Assembly (NCBI GenBank): GCA_035606235.1
Contig: DATNFU010000057.1
Coordinates: 1-64,000, forward strand
Source: 66-474 sp035606235
GTDB taxonomy: Bacteria > Pseudomonadota > Gammaproteobacteria > Xanthomonadales > Rhodanobacteraceae
Direction: 5' to 3'
Length of the DNA: 64,000 nt
Part shown: positions 41,473-50,338 of the stretch, piece by piece
Numbering within the stretch: position 1 is the stretch's first letter
How the letters are laid out: the number at the start of each line of letters is the position of its first letter
Notes under the pieces: generated by a model
What the model was told of the DNA's origin: nothing
Database searches by the model: none
What the model saw: only the letters and a program-made list of their open reading frames with translations
Made by a program: the position numbers and the translations under genes

Positions 41473-41796
41473 TCAAAAAGGCATCTTGAACCCCGGCGGC
41501 AGGTTCAATCCCTGAGTGAGCCCGCCGAGTTTCTGCTGGCTGGCTTCGGCAACCTTGTTGACCGCATCGTTCACCGCCGCGGCGATCATGTCCTCTGCCA
41601 TCTCGGGATCATCAGCCATCAATTTGCGATCCACCTGCACGCGCCGCACCTCATGGCGTCCGGTCATGGTCACGCTCACCATCCCGCCGCCGGCGTTGCC
41701 GGTAACTTCCAGTTGCGCGATTTCTTCCTGGGCGCGCTTCATCTCATCCTGCATGCGCTGCGCCTGCTGCATGAGTTGTCCGAGTTGTCCTTTCAT
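41473..41796 (-). CDS. ybaB: YbaB/EbfC family nucleoid-associated protein
   Basis: 107 residues. LMQQAQRMQDEMKRAQEEIAQ (helix), VTGNAGGGMVSVTMTGRHEVR and the C-terminal GLNLPPGFKMPF are family hallmarks. Binds DNA as a dimer. Start overlaps the end of dnaX by 4 bases. Confidence 0.96.
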   Translation of the reverse strand: MKGQLGQLMQQAQRMQDEMKRAQEEIAQLEVTGNAGGGMVSVTMTGRHEVRRVQVDRKLMADDPEMAEDMIAAAVNDAVNKVAEASQQKLGGLTQGLNLPPGFKMPF

Positions 41797-43457
41797 GCTT
41801 CTCGTCTCACGGGTTTGATGCTTTCCGGAATAACGTGCGCGCCGAATTCGCGCTGCATCGCCTGCACCAGGGGATCCTCGTTGATGGCGCGCTCCGCGGC
41901 AGCCTGTTCGGCCGATTGCGCGCGCGCCGCGCGCGCGGCCGGCGTTTCGACCGCGGCATCATTGACGAAGCGCACCCGCAACGGGCGCCCCAGCGCCGCA
42001 CCGAGCTCTTTCTGCAACGAGGCGCCCAGGGAATCCGCGAGCGGCTGATGCACGGGCTGCAACGCCAGCGTCAGCAACTCGCCCTCCAGCGACTGCGGCG
42101 CGGCATGGCGCGCCAGCTGGCCCACCGGGCCACCAAGTTTCGCGCGCACGATCCATGTTTCCCAATCCGGCATGCCGCCGACGCCGAGCGGCAACGGTGC
42201 CGGGACTTCCGGCGTTGCATGACTTGCCGCACCAGCGGCGACACTGCCCGAGTGCTCGCCGAGGCTCGGCTTCGAAGCCGCCGGTTGGTTCGGCGCCGCT
42301 TGCGTGCGCTCGCTTGCAACCGATGGTGCCGAAGCGACCGCGCGCGTCGACTCGTCGCCAGTGCCGGTGCCGGCTGCACTGCCAAAACCCAACATCCGCA
42401 ACAGCGTCATCTCGAAGCCGCTGCGCGGATCTGGCGCATACGGCAGCTCGCGCCGGCCGTTGAGCGCAAATTGATACCACAACTGCACGTCTTCGGGATC
42501 AATTCGCCGCGCCAACATCGCGATCCGCGCATCGTCGGTTGCGCCCTCGGCGGAAAAATCCGGCACCAGTTGTCGCAACTGAATGCGGTGCAAGGTACCG
42601 CCAAGCTGATCCAGCACGCCGCCGAAATCCGGCGCGAGCGCGGCCACCCGATCGGCTTCCGCGAGCAATGCATTGCCATCGCCTGCCGCGAGCGCCTCCA
42701 GCAGTGCACCGACCTCGCTGCCCGCAATGGTGCCGAGCATCGCGCGCACATCATCCGCGCGCAGCTCGCCGCCGCCGTGGGCGATCGCCTGATCCAGCAA
42801 CGACAGACCATCGCGCAACGAGCCGTCCGCACCGCGCGCGAGCTCGATGATCGCATCGTCCTCGAACTTCACGCCTTCCGCGGCCAGGATCATGCGCATT
42901 TGCCGCGCGATCTGATCCGGCAACAGGCGCTTCAGCGAAAACTTGAGGCAGCGCGACAACACCGTAACCGGCAGCTTCTGCGGATCGGTGGTCGCAAGCA
43001 GGAACTTCACGTGCTCGGGCGGCTCCTCCAGCGTCTTCAACAACGCGTTGAAGGCGTTCCTGGAGAGCATGTGCACTTCATCGATCAGATATACCTTGAA
43101 GCGGCCGCGCGATGGCGCGTACTGCGCGTTCTCGATCACCTCGCGCACATCGTCCACGCCGGTGTTGCTGGCCGCGTCGATCTCGATCAGGTCCACGAAG
43201 CGGCCGGCATCCACCGCCGTGCACACCGCGCATTCGCCGCACGGCTGCGAGGACTGCCCGCGCGCGCAATTGAGTGACTTGGCGAAGATGCGTGCGATGG
43301 TGGTCTTGCCCACGCCGCGTGTGCCGGTGAAAAGATAGGCGTGGTGCATGCGCCCGGAATCCAGCGCATGCGACAGCGCGCGCACCACATGCTCCTGGCC
43401 GACCAGTTCGGAAAAGACTTTTGGCCGCCACTTGCGGGCGAGGACTTGATAACTCAT
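41793..43457 (-). CDS. dnaX: DNA polymerase III subunits tau/gamma
   Basis: Clamp-loader ATPase, 554 residues. Start MSYQVLARKWRPKVF as in the family. Walker A GTRGVGKTT near 45, zinc module with CGECAVC near 73, DEVHMLS and LEEPPEHVKF, then a disordered Ala/Pro-rich linker (about 370-430) and a C-terminal domain that in E. coli binds polymerase and helicase. I see no slippery A-run that would produce a separate gamma form. Confidence 0.96.
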   Translation of the reverse strand: MSYQVLARKWRPKVFSELVGQEHVVRALSHALDSGRMHHAYLFTGTRGVGKTTIARIFAKSLNCARGQSSQPCGECAVCTAVDAGRFVDLIEIDAASNTGVDDVREVIENAQYAPSRGRFKVYLIDEVHMLSRNAFNALLKTLEEPPEHVKFLLATTDPQKLPVTVLSRCLKFSLKRLLPDQIARQMRMILAAEGVKFEDDAIIELARGADGSLRDGLSLLDQAIAHGGGELRADDVRAMLGTIAGSEVGALLEALAAGDGNALLAEADRVAALAPDFGGVLDQLGGTLHRIQLRQLVPDFSAEGATDDARIAMLARRIDPEDVQLWYQFALNGRRELPYAPDPRSGFEMTLLRMLGFGSAAGTGTGDESTRAVASAPSVASERTQAAPNQPAASKPSLGEHSGSVAAGAASHATPEVPAPLPLGVGGMPDWETWIVRAKLGGPVGQLARHAAPQSLEGELLTLALQPVHQPLADSLGASLQKELGAALGRPLRVRFVNDAAVETPAARAARAQSAEQAAAERAINEDPLVQAMQREFGAHVIPESIKPVRREA

Positions 43458-43673
43458 CGGCACGATCTCGGGGCGAAAAGGCATTGTGCCAAGTGCGGCG
43501 TTGCAGACCAAGCGAAATCGTCGCCGCGACTTGTCCCGAAGATGACCGCCCGTTATGCTGCGCGGCTGGGTTACGCGCATGTCTCCGCGACAGGTTGGCG
43601 CCGAGCGCAGCGAGGGATGACATCAGGGATGACGCGAACAATCCCGCCCGGGTTTGGTTCTGCAAAGAGTTAT

Positions 43674-43766
43674 GGAGAGGTGTCCGAGTGGTTGAAGGAG
43701 CACGCCTGGAAAGTGTGTAAGCGGCTTAACCCCGCTTCAAGGGTTCGAATCCCTTCCTCTCCGCCA
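43674..43766 (+). tRNA. tRNA-Ser(GGA), CCA encoded
   Basis: 93 bases. Acceptor GGAGAGG/CCTCTCC, anticodon loop CTGGAAA giving GGA (reads TCC and TCT), and a long variable arm typical of serine tRNAs. Ends GCCA with CCA encoded. Confidence 0.96.
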
Positions 43767-43816
43767 TCTACTTTGGTTGGATACGAAACTCTGGCTCTCC
43801 GCCAGTTTGAGTTCAT

Positions 43817-43927
43817 GGTGGCCCCGTTGGCGCCTCCGCGACGATAGATCGAAAACCCCGCCAGGGCCGGAAGGCAGCAACGGTATCGTTCGATTCGGGC
43901 GCCGGAGTCACGCTGGCGGGGCTGCCG
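43817..43927 (+). ncRNA. ffs: Signal recognition particle 4.5S RNA
   Basis: The conserved apical loop is present: GCCAGGGCCGGAAGGCAGCA (43860-43879), with GGAA tetraloop and the asymmetric internal loop that binds Ffh. Flanks pair into a long rod (GGTGGCCCCGTTGGCG with CGCTGGCGGGGCTGCC), giving about 110 bases, close to the 114 of E. coli. Ends are judged from the pairing. Confidence 0.9.
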
Positions 43928-43932
43928 CCATC

Positions 43933-43960
43933 GGAGCTTCTGCAGGAGCCGGCCTGCCAG
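43933..43960. repeat. REP-like element (GCAGGAGC type) after ffs
   Basis: GGAGCTTCTGCAGGAGCCGG, then CCTGCCAG, with the inverted pair GCAGG/CCTGC. Same TGCAGGAGC/GTAGGAGC core as the elements at 45401, 49368, 55289 and 56197. Confidence 0.55.
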
Positions 43961-44019
43961 ACTGAACTTCGATTCGCGTCAAACGCCCATGATCGCGCGC
44001 AGGCGCGTTCTGCAAAAGA

Positions 44020-44445
44020 TCAATGGTCGGCCGGGTGCAGCCACTCCGCCTCGCCATCCGCATAGCGCTCATGCTTCCAGATCGGCACGCGCGTCTTTAT
44101 TTCATCGATCACGTAGCGGCAGGCGGCGAACGCGGCGTCACGATGCGCAGCGCTGACGCCCACCCACACGGCAAGTTCACCCAGCGCCAATTCGCCGACA
44201 CGGTGAACGCATAACACCTGCGCGATTTCGAAACGCGCGAGGACTTCTTCGATGATCCGCGCGCCTTCGGCTTCGGCAAGCTCCGCGTAGGCTTCGTACT
44301 GCAACCCGCGCACGGCGCGACCCTCATTGTGATTGCGCACGCGGCCTTCGAAGGTGACGAGCGCGCCGGCGCGCTCGCTTTCCAATTCGCGCCGCAGCGA
44401 AATGGCATCAATGATGGAATCGCTCAATGAAAAACGTGGTGTCAT
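44020..44445 (-). CDS. moaE: Molybdopterin synthase catalytic subunit
   Basis: Large subunit of the synthase that adds the dithiolene sulfurs to cPMP. 141 residues: GALVTFEGRVRNHNEGRAV, LQYEAYAELAEAEGARI, VCVHRVGELALGELAVWVGVSAAHRDAAF and the catalytic-lysine region PIWKHERYADGEAEW. Start at MTPRFSLSD; an ATG 11 codons earlier is open. Last of the moa genes. Confidence 0.95.
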   Translation of the reverse strand: MTPRFSLSDSIIDAISLRRELESERAGALVTFEGRVRNHNEGRAVRGLQYEAYAELAEAEGARIIEEVLARFEIAQVLCVHRVGELALGELAVWVGVSAAHRDAAFAACRYVIDEIKTRVPIWKHERYADGEAEWLHPADH

Positions 44446-44573
44446 GATGTCTTGAAAGATATATGCGGGATGAAACACTTGTTGCGAAGTTCGGGGATCC
44501 CTCCCTCGCTCCTGCTTCAGGCGCTGGCGGATTCATGCGATGAGGATTCAACCCATCGCGCAAGCGCGGTCGC

Positions 44574-44813
44574 TCACCCTCCGCTTACGGGCGGCAGGAA
44601 CGCCACTTCATCACCTTCGTGCAACGTGCAATCCATCTTGGCGAAAGCGCCGTTCACCGCCACGCGCACGCGCTCCAGCGGCATCTGAAAGTTGTGCCGC
44701 GCAGCGGCTTCCGCGTACAAGGCGCGCGGGGCGCGCGCGTCACTCGCCACCATTTCCAGCGCGCAACCTGCCGCATCACGCAGCGAAGCGAAGTACAGCA
44801 ACGTGAATTTCAT
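44574..44813 (-). CDS. moaD: Molybdopterin synthase sulfur carrier subunit
   Basis: 79 residues of ubiquitin fold, ending in the Gly-Gly (FLPPVSGG) that is thiocarboxylated to deliver sulfur. VTLLYF-type start: MKFTLLYFASLRDAAG. Overlaps the moaC stop by 4 bases. Confidence 0.93.
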   Translation of the reverse strand: MKFTLLYFASLRDAAGCALEMVASDARAPRALYAEAAARHNFQMPLERVRVAVNGAFAKMDCTLHEGDEVAFLPPVSGG

Positions 44814-45337
44814 CCGCGCGCCCCGCCCCGCCGGCGCGCAGGTGAGGCGAGCCTGCCGCCCCGCACGTCGCGCTTGCCCCCGGATTTCTCCAGCAGCCGC
44901 ACCTCCGCGATCACGATCTCGTGCGACAGCGCCTTGCACATGTCGTAAACAGTAAGCGCGGCAATGCTTGCGCCGGTCAGCGCTTCCATTTCCACGCCGG
45001 TCTTGTGCAACACCGCGACCTCGCAGCGGATCGCAAGTTCGGTGTCGGAGACGAACTCCGCCGACAGCGCGCAGCGCTCGATCATCAACGGATGGCAGAA
45101 CGGGATCAGCTCGTGCGTGCGTTTGGCCGCCAGCGTGCCGGCGATGATCGCGGTATCAATCACCGGGCCTTTCCTGCCGCGCATGCCGCCTTCGCGCAAC
45201 GCACGCGCAACCTCGGCCGGAAAGCGCACCAGCGCCTGCGCCGTCGCGCCGCGCGCGGTCACATCCTTGTTGCCGACATCCACCATGCGCGGACGATTGG
45301 ACGCATCGAGATGAGAGAGAGTTCGTTTGCTGGCCAT
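44810..45337 (-). CDS. moaC: Cyclic pyranopterin monophosphate synthase
   Basis: Second step of molybdenum cofactor synthesis. 175 residues: SHLDASNRPRMVDVGNKDVT, KGPVIDTAIIAGTLAAKRTHELIPFCHP (about 60-88) and GVEMEALTGASIAALTVYDMCK, all signatures. Start MASKRTLSHLDA with GAGAG upstream. The C-terminal 15 residues are a basic tail beyond the family core. Confidence 0.95.
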   Translation of the reverse strand: MASKRTLSHLDASNRPRMVDVGNKDVTARGATAQALVRFPAEVARALREGGMRGRKGPVIDTAIIAGTLAAKRTHELIPFCHPLMIERCALSAEFVSDTELAIRCEVAVLHKTGVEMEALTGASIAALTVYDMCKALSHEIVIAEVRLLEKSGGKRDVRGGRLASPARRRGGARG

Positions 45338-45400
45338 TGCAGCTCTCGGACGCATTGGAATCGGCGACTAGACTCGCACAGGCTGGTACTCGTCAAGTCG

Positions 45401-45472
45401 CTCCGGCCCGCGACATCACGTCGCGGGCGTTCGAGCGTTTGCCGATGCCCGTATCGGCCAAACGCGCTCCTA
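45401..45472. repeat. REP-like double hairpin that contains the moaA stop codon
   Basis: Two hairpins: CCCGCGAC/GTCGCGGG (45407-45426) and GAGCGTTTGCCGAT/ATCGGCCAAACGCGCTC (45433-45469). The minus-strand reading begins GTAGGAGCGCG, where TAG is the moaA stop. Confidence 0.65.
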
Positions 45473-46522
45473 CCCACCGATCTTGAACATCTCCACATGT
45501 TCGAGAACGCCCGCGGCACGAAGTTCCGCGCGCCGCTCGCTGTAACGGTCGCCGCGCAAGCTCCAGAGACCCGCGATACGCGCGCGCAGCGCGTCATCCG
45601 AATCACCGGCGCGCAACGGCCCGCGCAGATCGTGTCCGGTGCGCGCGAACAGGCAGGTATAGAGCCTTCCATCCGCGGATAGCCGCGCGCGCGAGCAATC
45701 GCCGCAGAACGGTTCGCTCACCGAACTGATGAAGCCGACCTCGCCTGCACCATCGGCAAACCGCCAGCGGCGCGCCGTATCGCTTTGCAGTTGGCGCGGC
45801 AGCGCTTCCAGCGGCCAGCGCGCATGGATGCGCGCGCGCAATTCCTCGCTGGGCACAACCCGTTCTGCACGCCAGCCGTTCAAGGTGCCGACATCCATGT
45901 ATTCGATGAAGCGCAACACATGCGGTGTGCCACGAAAGCGTTCCACCAGTTCCAGCACGCCTTCCTCGTTGACGCCGCGCAGCACCACGCAGTTGACCTT
46001 CAGCGCGCCAAAACCGGCACGCTCGGACGCTGCGATCGCGGCGAGCACTTGCCCGACCTCACCGCGGTCGCCGGCCATCCGCCGGTAAGTTTCCGGATCG
46101 AGACTGTCCAGGCTCACCGTGATGCGATGCAAGCCTGCCTCGCGCAGCGCCTGTGCGAAGCGCGGCAGCAACGCGCCATTGGTCGTGAGCGCGAGGTCTT
46201 CCACGCCGTCGACGCGAGCAAGCCGCGCGACCAGCTCCGGCAGGTCGCGGCGCAACAGCGGCTCGCCGCCGGTCAAGCGCAACTTGCGCACGCCCAGGCT
46301 CACGAAGATGCGCGCCAATCGTTCCATCTCGTCGAACGACAGCCGCTCGCGCGCGCGCAGGAAGGCGTGATCCTGCGCATATTGTTCTTCCGGCATGCAA
46401 TAGGGGCAACGAAAATTGCAGCGATCGATCACCGAAATGCGCAAATCCGCGAGCGCACGACCCAGCGCGTCCGCCGGCGCGGTGGCCCGCTGCATCAGGA
46501 ATGGAATCGGCGCTCCCATCAT
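45470..46522 (-). CDS. moaA: GTP 3',8-cyclase
   Basis: Radical SAM enzyme starting molybdopterin synthesis from GTP. 350 residues: N-terminal cluster CNFRCPYCMP near residue 35, C-terminal cluster CGDC...C in SSVSEPFCGDCSRARLSADGRL (the CxxC-14-C arrangement), and the functional C-terminal Gly-Gly (FKIGG). Conserved LTGGEPLLRRDL and TTNGALL. The first 15-20 residues vary, so Met1, Met2 or Met10 could be the start. The stop codon lies in a REP-like element. Confidence 0.94.
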   Translation of the reverse strand: MMGAPIPFLMQRATAPADALGRALADLRISVIDRCNFRCPYCMPEEQYAQDHAFLRARERLSFDEMERLARIFVSLGVRKLRLTGGEPLLRRDLPELVARLARVDGVEDLALTTNGALLPRFAQALREAGLHRITVSLDSLDPETYRRMAGDRGEVGQVLAAIAASERAGFGALKVNCVVLRGVNEEGVLELVERFRGTPHVLRFIEYMDVGTLNGWRAERVVPSEELRARIHARWPLEALPRQLQSDTARRWRFADGAGEVGFISSVSEPFCGDCSRARLSADGRLYTCLFARTGHDLRGPLRAGDSDDALRARIAGLWSLRGDRYSERRAELRAAGVLEHVEMFKIGG

Positions 46523-46560
46523 TCGCGGCTTGCAAAGCCACGGCGCCCGACATGTTGCGC

Positions 46561-46668
46561 GTCAGCGGTGCTCGCAATGCTCATGTACTGACCTGCGCAT
46601 TCCGCTTCCTGCGCCCCGGCGCACAAACTGTCTTCGCTCGCAACGCTTTTCAAGCCGCTCTCCTCTTT
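46561..46668 (-). repeat. Dispersed repeat, copy B
   Basis: Minus-strand reading: GAGCGGCTTGAAAAGCGTTG, then GCGCAGGAAGCGGAATG and GAGCATTGCGAGCACCGCTG. Same order as copies A and C. It begins within a few bases of the MBL gene stop (46669) and fills the gap to moaA. Confidence 0.8.
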
Positions 46669-47427
46669 TTAGCCCGCGTCCACGCGCACCGGATCCGGCG
46701 CGTGCAGCGGATAGCGCATGCCGGGTTCGGCGACGCGATAGCCGCGATGCATCAACTCGCGTCCTTCATCCGCACTGGCGTAGTGGTAGAGCAGCATGCG
46801 TGAACGCAATGCCTCGTCATATTCGCGTTCCAGATCAATCAGACCGGTGTGCGAGGGGTTGCCCTGCAGCGTGCAATCGTGCGCAATCAGCGTATTGCCG
46901 CGCGCATGTGCCGCGAGCATCTCCGGAATCGGCCGGGTGTCCCCGGTCCAGGCAAAGCATCCCGGCAATGCCAGCCCGAACGAGGTGTTGGGCGCGTGAT
47001 GGCGCGTGGGAAATACGTCGAACCACAATCCCCCGTGCCAGAAGCCCCGTGACAATGCGATCAGGTGATAGGCGTCCCAGTAGTTGACGCCGCCTTCCGC
47101 GACCACGTTCGGGTAATCGGCCACCCGCGACTGCAGCAGCGGCACCAATGCGGCGTGTGCGTAGAGCTTGACCTTGCCTCGAATGGATTCATCGAACCAC
47201 GCACGGTAGAACAGACGTTCGAGACCGGCTACATGATCCATGTGCACATGGGTGATGTAGACCGCGCACGGCGCGGCATCGTAAGCATCGAGATAGCGCG
47301 TCAGCGTTTCCGGCCCGCAATCAATCAGCAGCAGCGGCTCGCCGTCGCGTTCCAGCACCGCGCCGGCGGACCCCAGTTCCACGGCTTGCGCGGCGCCCGC
47401 GCCCAACACGTGCAGTGCATAGCTCAT
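46669..47427 (-). CDS. MBL-fold metallohydrolase (RNase Z-like)
   Basis: 252 residues of the metallo-beta-lactamase fold. THVHMDHVAGLERLFY holds the HxHxDH metal motif; further ligands are in FPTRHHAPNTSF, GDTRPIP and AHDCTLQ. Arrangement resembles the RNase Z/arylsulfatase-like group, but the exact substrate is not assignable. Overlaps kdkA by 4 bases, so co-translated with a lipopolysaccharide kinase. Confidence 0.85.
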   Translation of the reverse strand: MSYALHVLGAGAAQAVELGSAGAVLERDGEPLLLIDCGPETLTRYLDAYDAAPCAVYITHVHMDHVAGLERLFYRAWFDESIRGKVKLYAHAALVPLLQSRVADYPNVVAEGGVNYWDAYHLIALSRGFWHGGLWFDVFPTRHHAPNTSFGLALPGCFAWTGDTRPIPEMLAAHARGNTLIAHDCTLQGNPSHTGLIDLEREYDEALRSRMLLYHYASADEGRELMHRGYRVAEPGMRYPLHAPDPVRVDAG

Positions 47428-48197
47428 CGCGCACCCCCGTACGCATCCTCATACGCGCGCATCAACGGCGTCCAGAGTTCGCGATCGAGCATTGCCTCGT
47501 CGCGATCGCATGCGCCAAGCTTCAGCAGCGAACGCCGCAGCCTGCGCAGATTGCCCGAACGCCATCCCCCTTGTGACCGACGGATTCTGCCGCGATCGAA
47601 ATCCACCAGCCATAGGCCATTCGGCCCGATCAGCACATTGTGCGCGTTGAGATCGGCATGATCCACGCCTTGGGCATGGAAACGCGCGATCAGCGCACCC
47701 ACGCGTGCGGCCAAGCCAGCATCCAGCTCTCGCGCCTGCAGGCATTCCGCCAAGGTGCGCGCACGTTCGATGCGCCGCGTGATCAGGTCGGCGGTGTAAT
47801 GCAGGCCGCCTTGTATGTACCGCGCTGCGATCGGCGCCGGCACCGGCAAGCCGCGCCGCTGCAGTTCAGCCAGCAGCCGGAACTCGGCAAAGCCGCGCGT
47901 GCGCTCACGGCCGGCCCACAAATAACGGTCGCCCAGGATCGACGCGACCATACCGCCGCGGTGGTAATGACGTAGCGCGCAAGTGCCCACGGCCGTTTCC
48001 GCGAACACCACGCTGCCGCGCCCGCCCCGTGCCTGATCAAGCAGCTTGCCTTGCGCGTGCCAATACTCCGGATCAAACCAATTCGCGTCGGGTTGGACGG
48101 CGAGCCCGGCCTCGAACAGAATCGCACCTTCGCCGGCCGCACGGATGCGGGCGTCGGTTGACGCTTCCTGCCGGGGTTGGAGTTCCGAAATGATCAC
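47424..48197 (-). CDS. kdkA: 3-deoxy-D-manno-octulosonic acid (Kdo) kinase
   Basis: 257 residues. Kinase-like fold: ALRHYHRGG, catalytic VDHADLNAHNVLI near 178 and metal-binding LVDFDRGRIR. KdkA phosphorylates Kdo in the lipopolysaccharide inner core in bacteria with a single Kdo, such as Haemophilus and Xanthomonas. GTG start with no clear Shine-Dalgarno, only 23 bases from the divergent heptosyltransferase start, so the two share a very short regulatory region. Confidence 0.9.
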   Translation of the reverse strand: MIISELQPRQEASTDARIRAAGEGAILFEAGLAVQPDANWFDPEYWHAQGKLLDQARGGRGSVVFAETAVGTCALRHYHRGGMVASILGDRYLWAGRERTRGFAEFRLLAELQRRGLPVPAPIAARYIQGGLHYTADLITRRIERARTLAECLQARELDAGLAARVGALIARFHAQGVDHADLNAHNVLIGPNGLWLVDFDRGRIRRSQGGWRSGNLRRLRRSLLKLGACDRDEAMLDRELWTPLMRAYEDAYGGAR

Positions 48198-48220
48198 CGC
48201 GCAAGTCTAGCAAGGCCCGC

Positions 48221-49273
48221 ATGTCACCAAGCTCACTGCCCGCAACGCTTTGTCTGCTGCGCACCTCCGCGCTGGGCGACGTCACCCACGTGGTGCCGCT
48301 GGTGCGTACGCTGCAGCGGAGCCTTCCCGAGACGAAGCTGACCTGGATCATCGGCAAGCTCGAATGCAAGCTGGTTGGAGATATCCCGGGAGTGGAGTTT
48401 TTGGTGTTCGACAAAGCCGCCGGCGCTGCCGGTTACCGCGCAATGCGAAACGCGCTGGCAAAACGCCGCTTCGATGCGCTGCTGCACATGCAGGTCGCGT
48501 TGCGCGCCAACCTGCTGAGTCTCGCCGTGCGCGCCGATCGTCGCATCGGTTATGACAAAGCGCGTTCCAAGGATGGACACGGCCTTTTCGTCAACGAACG
48601 CATTCCCGCGCGCAGCGGCCAGCACGTGCTGGACGCGATCGGCAGCTTCATCGAGCCGCTCGGGTTGAAACAGACGGAGGTGCGCTGGGATATTCCGGTT
48701 CCCGACGAAGCGCGCGCGTGGGCCGCGCGGCAATGGCGCGAGGACGAGCGCGTGCTGCTGATCTCGCCCTGCTCCAGTCATGCGCTGCGCAACTGGCGGC
48801 CGGAACGCTATGCCGCAGTCGCCGACCATGCGGCGCGCGCGCTGGGGTTGCGCGTGGTGCTGTGTGGCGGCCCAAACGCCGTCGAGCGCGCGATGGGCGA
48901 CGCGATTCGCAGCCACATGACAACACAACCGCTCGATCTGATCGGCCGCGACACCCTGAAACGCGCGCTGGCGCTGTATCAACGCGCCTTCGCGGTGCTC
49001 ACGCCCGACGCCGGTCCGATGCACATGGCCAATGCGACCGGCGCGAAGGTGATCGGCCTGCACGCTGCCAGCAATCCCGCGCGCTCCGGGCCGTATTCAG
49101 ATCGCCGCTGGTGCGTGGACCGCTACGACGCAGCCGCGCGCAAATACCTGCACAAGCCAGCTTCGCAAATCCCCTGGGGCACCAAGATCGAATATCCGGG
49201 CGTGATGGATCTGATCGAGGTTGCAGACGTGATCGAAGGGTTGCAAGCGCTGATCCGTTACGGCGCGCCGTAG
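48221..49273 (+). CDS. Lipopolysaccharide heptosyltransferase, GT9 family (WaaC/WaaF type)
   Basis: 350 residues of the GT-B fold. LLRTSALGDVTHVVPLVRTLQ (N-terminal acceptor side), then LISPCSSHALRNWRPERYA and VLTPDAGPMHMANATGAKV (ADP-heptose binding). Transfers heptose to the Kdo core. AAGG precedes the ATG by 5 bases. The nearby Kdo kinase suggests heptosyltransferase I, but the subtype is not certain. A small perfect stem-loop (49273-49289) abuts the stop. Confidence 0.88.
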   Translation: MSPSSLPATLCLLRTSALGDVTHVVPLVRTLQRSLPETKLTWIIGKLECKLVGDIPGVEFLVFDKAAGAAGYRAMRNALAKRRFDALLHMQVALRANLLSLAVRADRRIGYDKARSKDGHGLFVNERIPARSGQHVLDAIGSFIEPLGLKQTEVRWDIPVPDEARAWAARQWREDERVLLISPCSSHALRNWRPERYAAVADHAARALGLRVVLCGGPNAVERAMGDAIRSHMTTQPLDLIGRDTLKRALALYQRAFAVLTPDAGPMHMANATGAKVIGLHAASNPARSGPYSDRRWCVDRYDAAARKYLHKPASQIPWGTKIEYPGVMDLIEVADVIEGLQALIRYGAP

Positions 49274-49367
49274 GCGGGCGTCGCCCGCCACATTGCCCAT
49301 CGTCGAGTCGGCGGACAGGTGTTCGCCGTCGGCACGCTGGCGAGGGTCGCGAACAGGCACAACGCGG

Positions 49368-49436
49368 CTTCTGCAGGAGCTTGCTTGCAAGCGATCGCTG
49401 TTCCGATCGCTCCTGTCGCCTGCAGGCAGGCTGCTA
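49368..49436. repeat. REP-like element at the DUF6165 stop codon
   Basis: Contains CTGCAGGAGC, GCTTGC-TT-GCAAGC, GCGATCG-6 bases-CGATCGC and CCTGCAGG. On the minus strand it begins TAGCAGCCTGCC, whose TAG is the stop of the DUF6165 gene. Confidence 0.6.
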
Positions 49437-49832
49437 GGGCGCCGCGTAATCCTGGTAGGACTTCTCTTCCATCAGCCGCGAACCCAGCTTCTCGTTTATC
49501 GCGCGCTTCACCGCCGCGCGGCGGTCATTGGTGTGATACACCGCGCGCGCCAGCTCGATGAAGCGCTCATCGAAGGCCCGCGCTTTTTCCTTCAGCCGGA
49601 TCTCGTCCTCGATTTCCCAAAGCGTCTCGTTGATGCGCTTCAACTCGGCACGTTCGCTGGAAATGTCGGTGGCCGAAGCCGAATTGCCGCGCCAGGTGTC
49701 GCTCAGCAGTTGCAGCTCTTCGCGCACATTGGCGACCTTCGCCGACTCGGCGATGCGCTCGGACTTGATTTCGAGGATGGTGAGCTTGTCGATCAGCTCG
49801 CCAAAGGAGACGGGGACGGAGATCAGACTCAT
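49434..49832 (-). CDS. DUF6165 family protein
   Basis: 132 residues. SLISVPVSFGELIDKLTILEIKSERI (N-terminus), IDEINETLWEIEDEIR-like ELKRINETLWEIEDEIRLKE in the middle, and HTNDRRAAVKRAINEKLGS near the end are the DUF6165 pattern. Mainly helical; function unknown, but family members often lie in lipopolysaccharide or glycan gene regions, as here beside the heptosyltransferase. Start at MSLISVP. Confidence 0.82.
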   Translation of the reverse strand: MSLISVPVSFGELIDKLTILEIKSERIAESAKVANVREELQLLSDTWRGNSASATDISSERAELKRINETLWEIEDEIRLKEKARAFDERFIELARAVYHTNDRRAAVKRAINEKLGSRLMEEKSYQDYAAP

Positions 49833-49994
49833 GACTGCTTCGCGGTCTGGGGCCGCGCAGCTTACCAGTGGCGTCACCTCGACGCATGATGTGGTTGCCA
49901 GCCCGCGCGCCGCGCTCTTATCATTGACGGCTGTCCGGAGAGAGGGGCGACAAGTTTGCCGGGAGCGAACTTGGGTAGCCGGGCGACAGCATAC

Positions 49995-50085
49995 GGAGAG
50001 GTGGCAGAGTGGTCGAATGCGCCGGATTCGAAATCCGGTTTACGGTTTTACCGTAACGTGGGTTCGAATCCCACCCTCTCCGCCA
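49995..50085 (+). tRNA. tRNA-Ser(CGA), CCA encoded
   Basis: 91 bases. Acceptor GGAGAGG/CCTCTCC, anticodon stem CCGGA/TCCGG with loop TTCGAAA, anticodon CGA (reads TCG). Long variable arm TACGGTTTTACCGTA. Ends GCCA. Confidence 0.96.
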
Positions 50086-50092
50086 TACATGC

Positions 50093-50122
50093 AAACGCCC
50101 CTGTGGGCGTTTCGCGTTTCTG
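50093..50122 (+). terminator. Terminator after tRNA-Ser(CGA)
   Basis: AAACGCCC-CTGT-GGGCGTTT (50093-50112), a perfect 8-base stem, followed by CGCGTTTCTG. Begins 8 bases after the tRNA. Confidence 0.75.
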
Positions 50123-50338
50123 CACGGTGGTGGTGTGAAGAGCCTGCCGGGTTTGACAAATTCGCGAACCAGAACTGCAAACGCGTGCGCAATCGGCCAG
50201 ATCCATCGGCTCACCGAACATCGGGTTAGGCTTTCCTGGAAACGCGTGAACCGTCGCGGCAAGCCACGCTGGATCGCACTCACCGCTCGCGCGTGCTAAC
50301 GTCCGCTTCGTCATGCCGCGCGAACTCACGCACCTGCA

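Noticed and set aside
41793..43457. Programmed frameshift in dnaX giving a gamma form
   Set aside because: I see no slippery A-rich heptamer with a downstream stem in the linker region.
50123..50338. Reading frames between tRNA-Ser and the PP2C gene
   Set aside because: They have no start signals or recognisable residues; the stretch is probably only promoter region.
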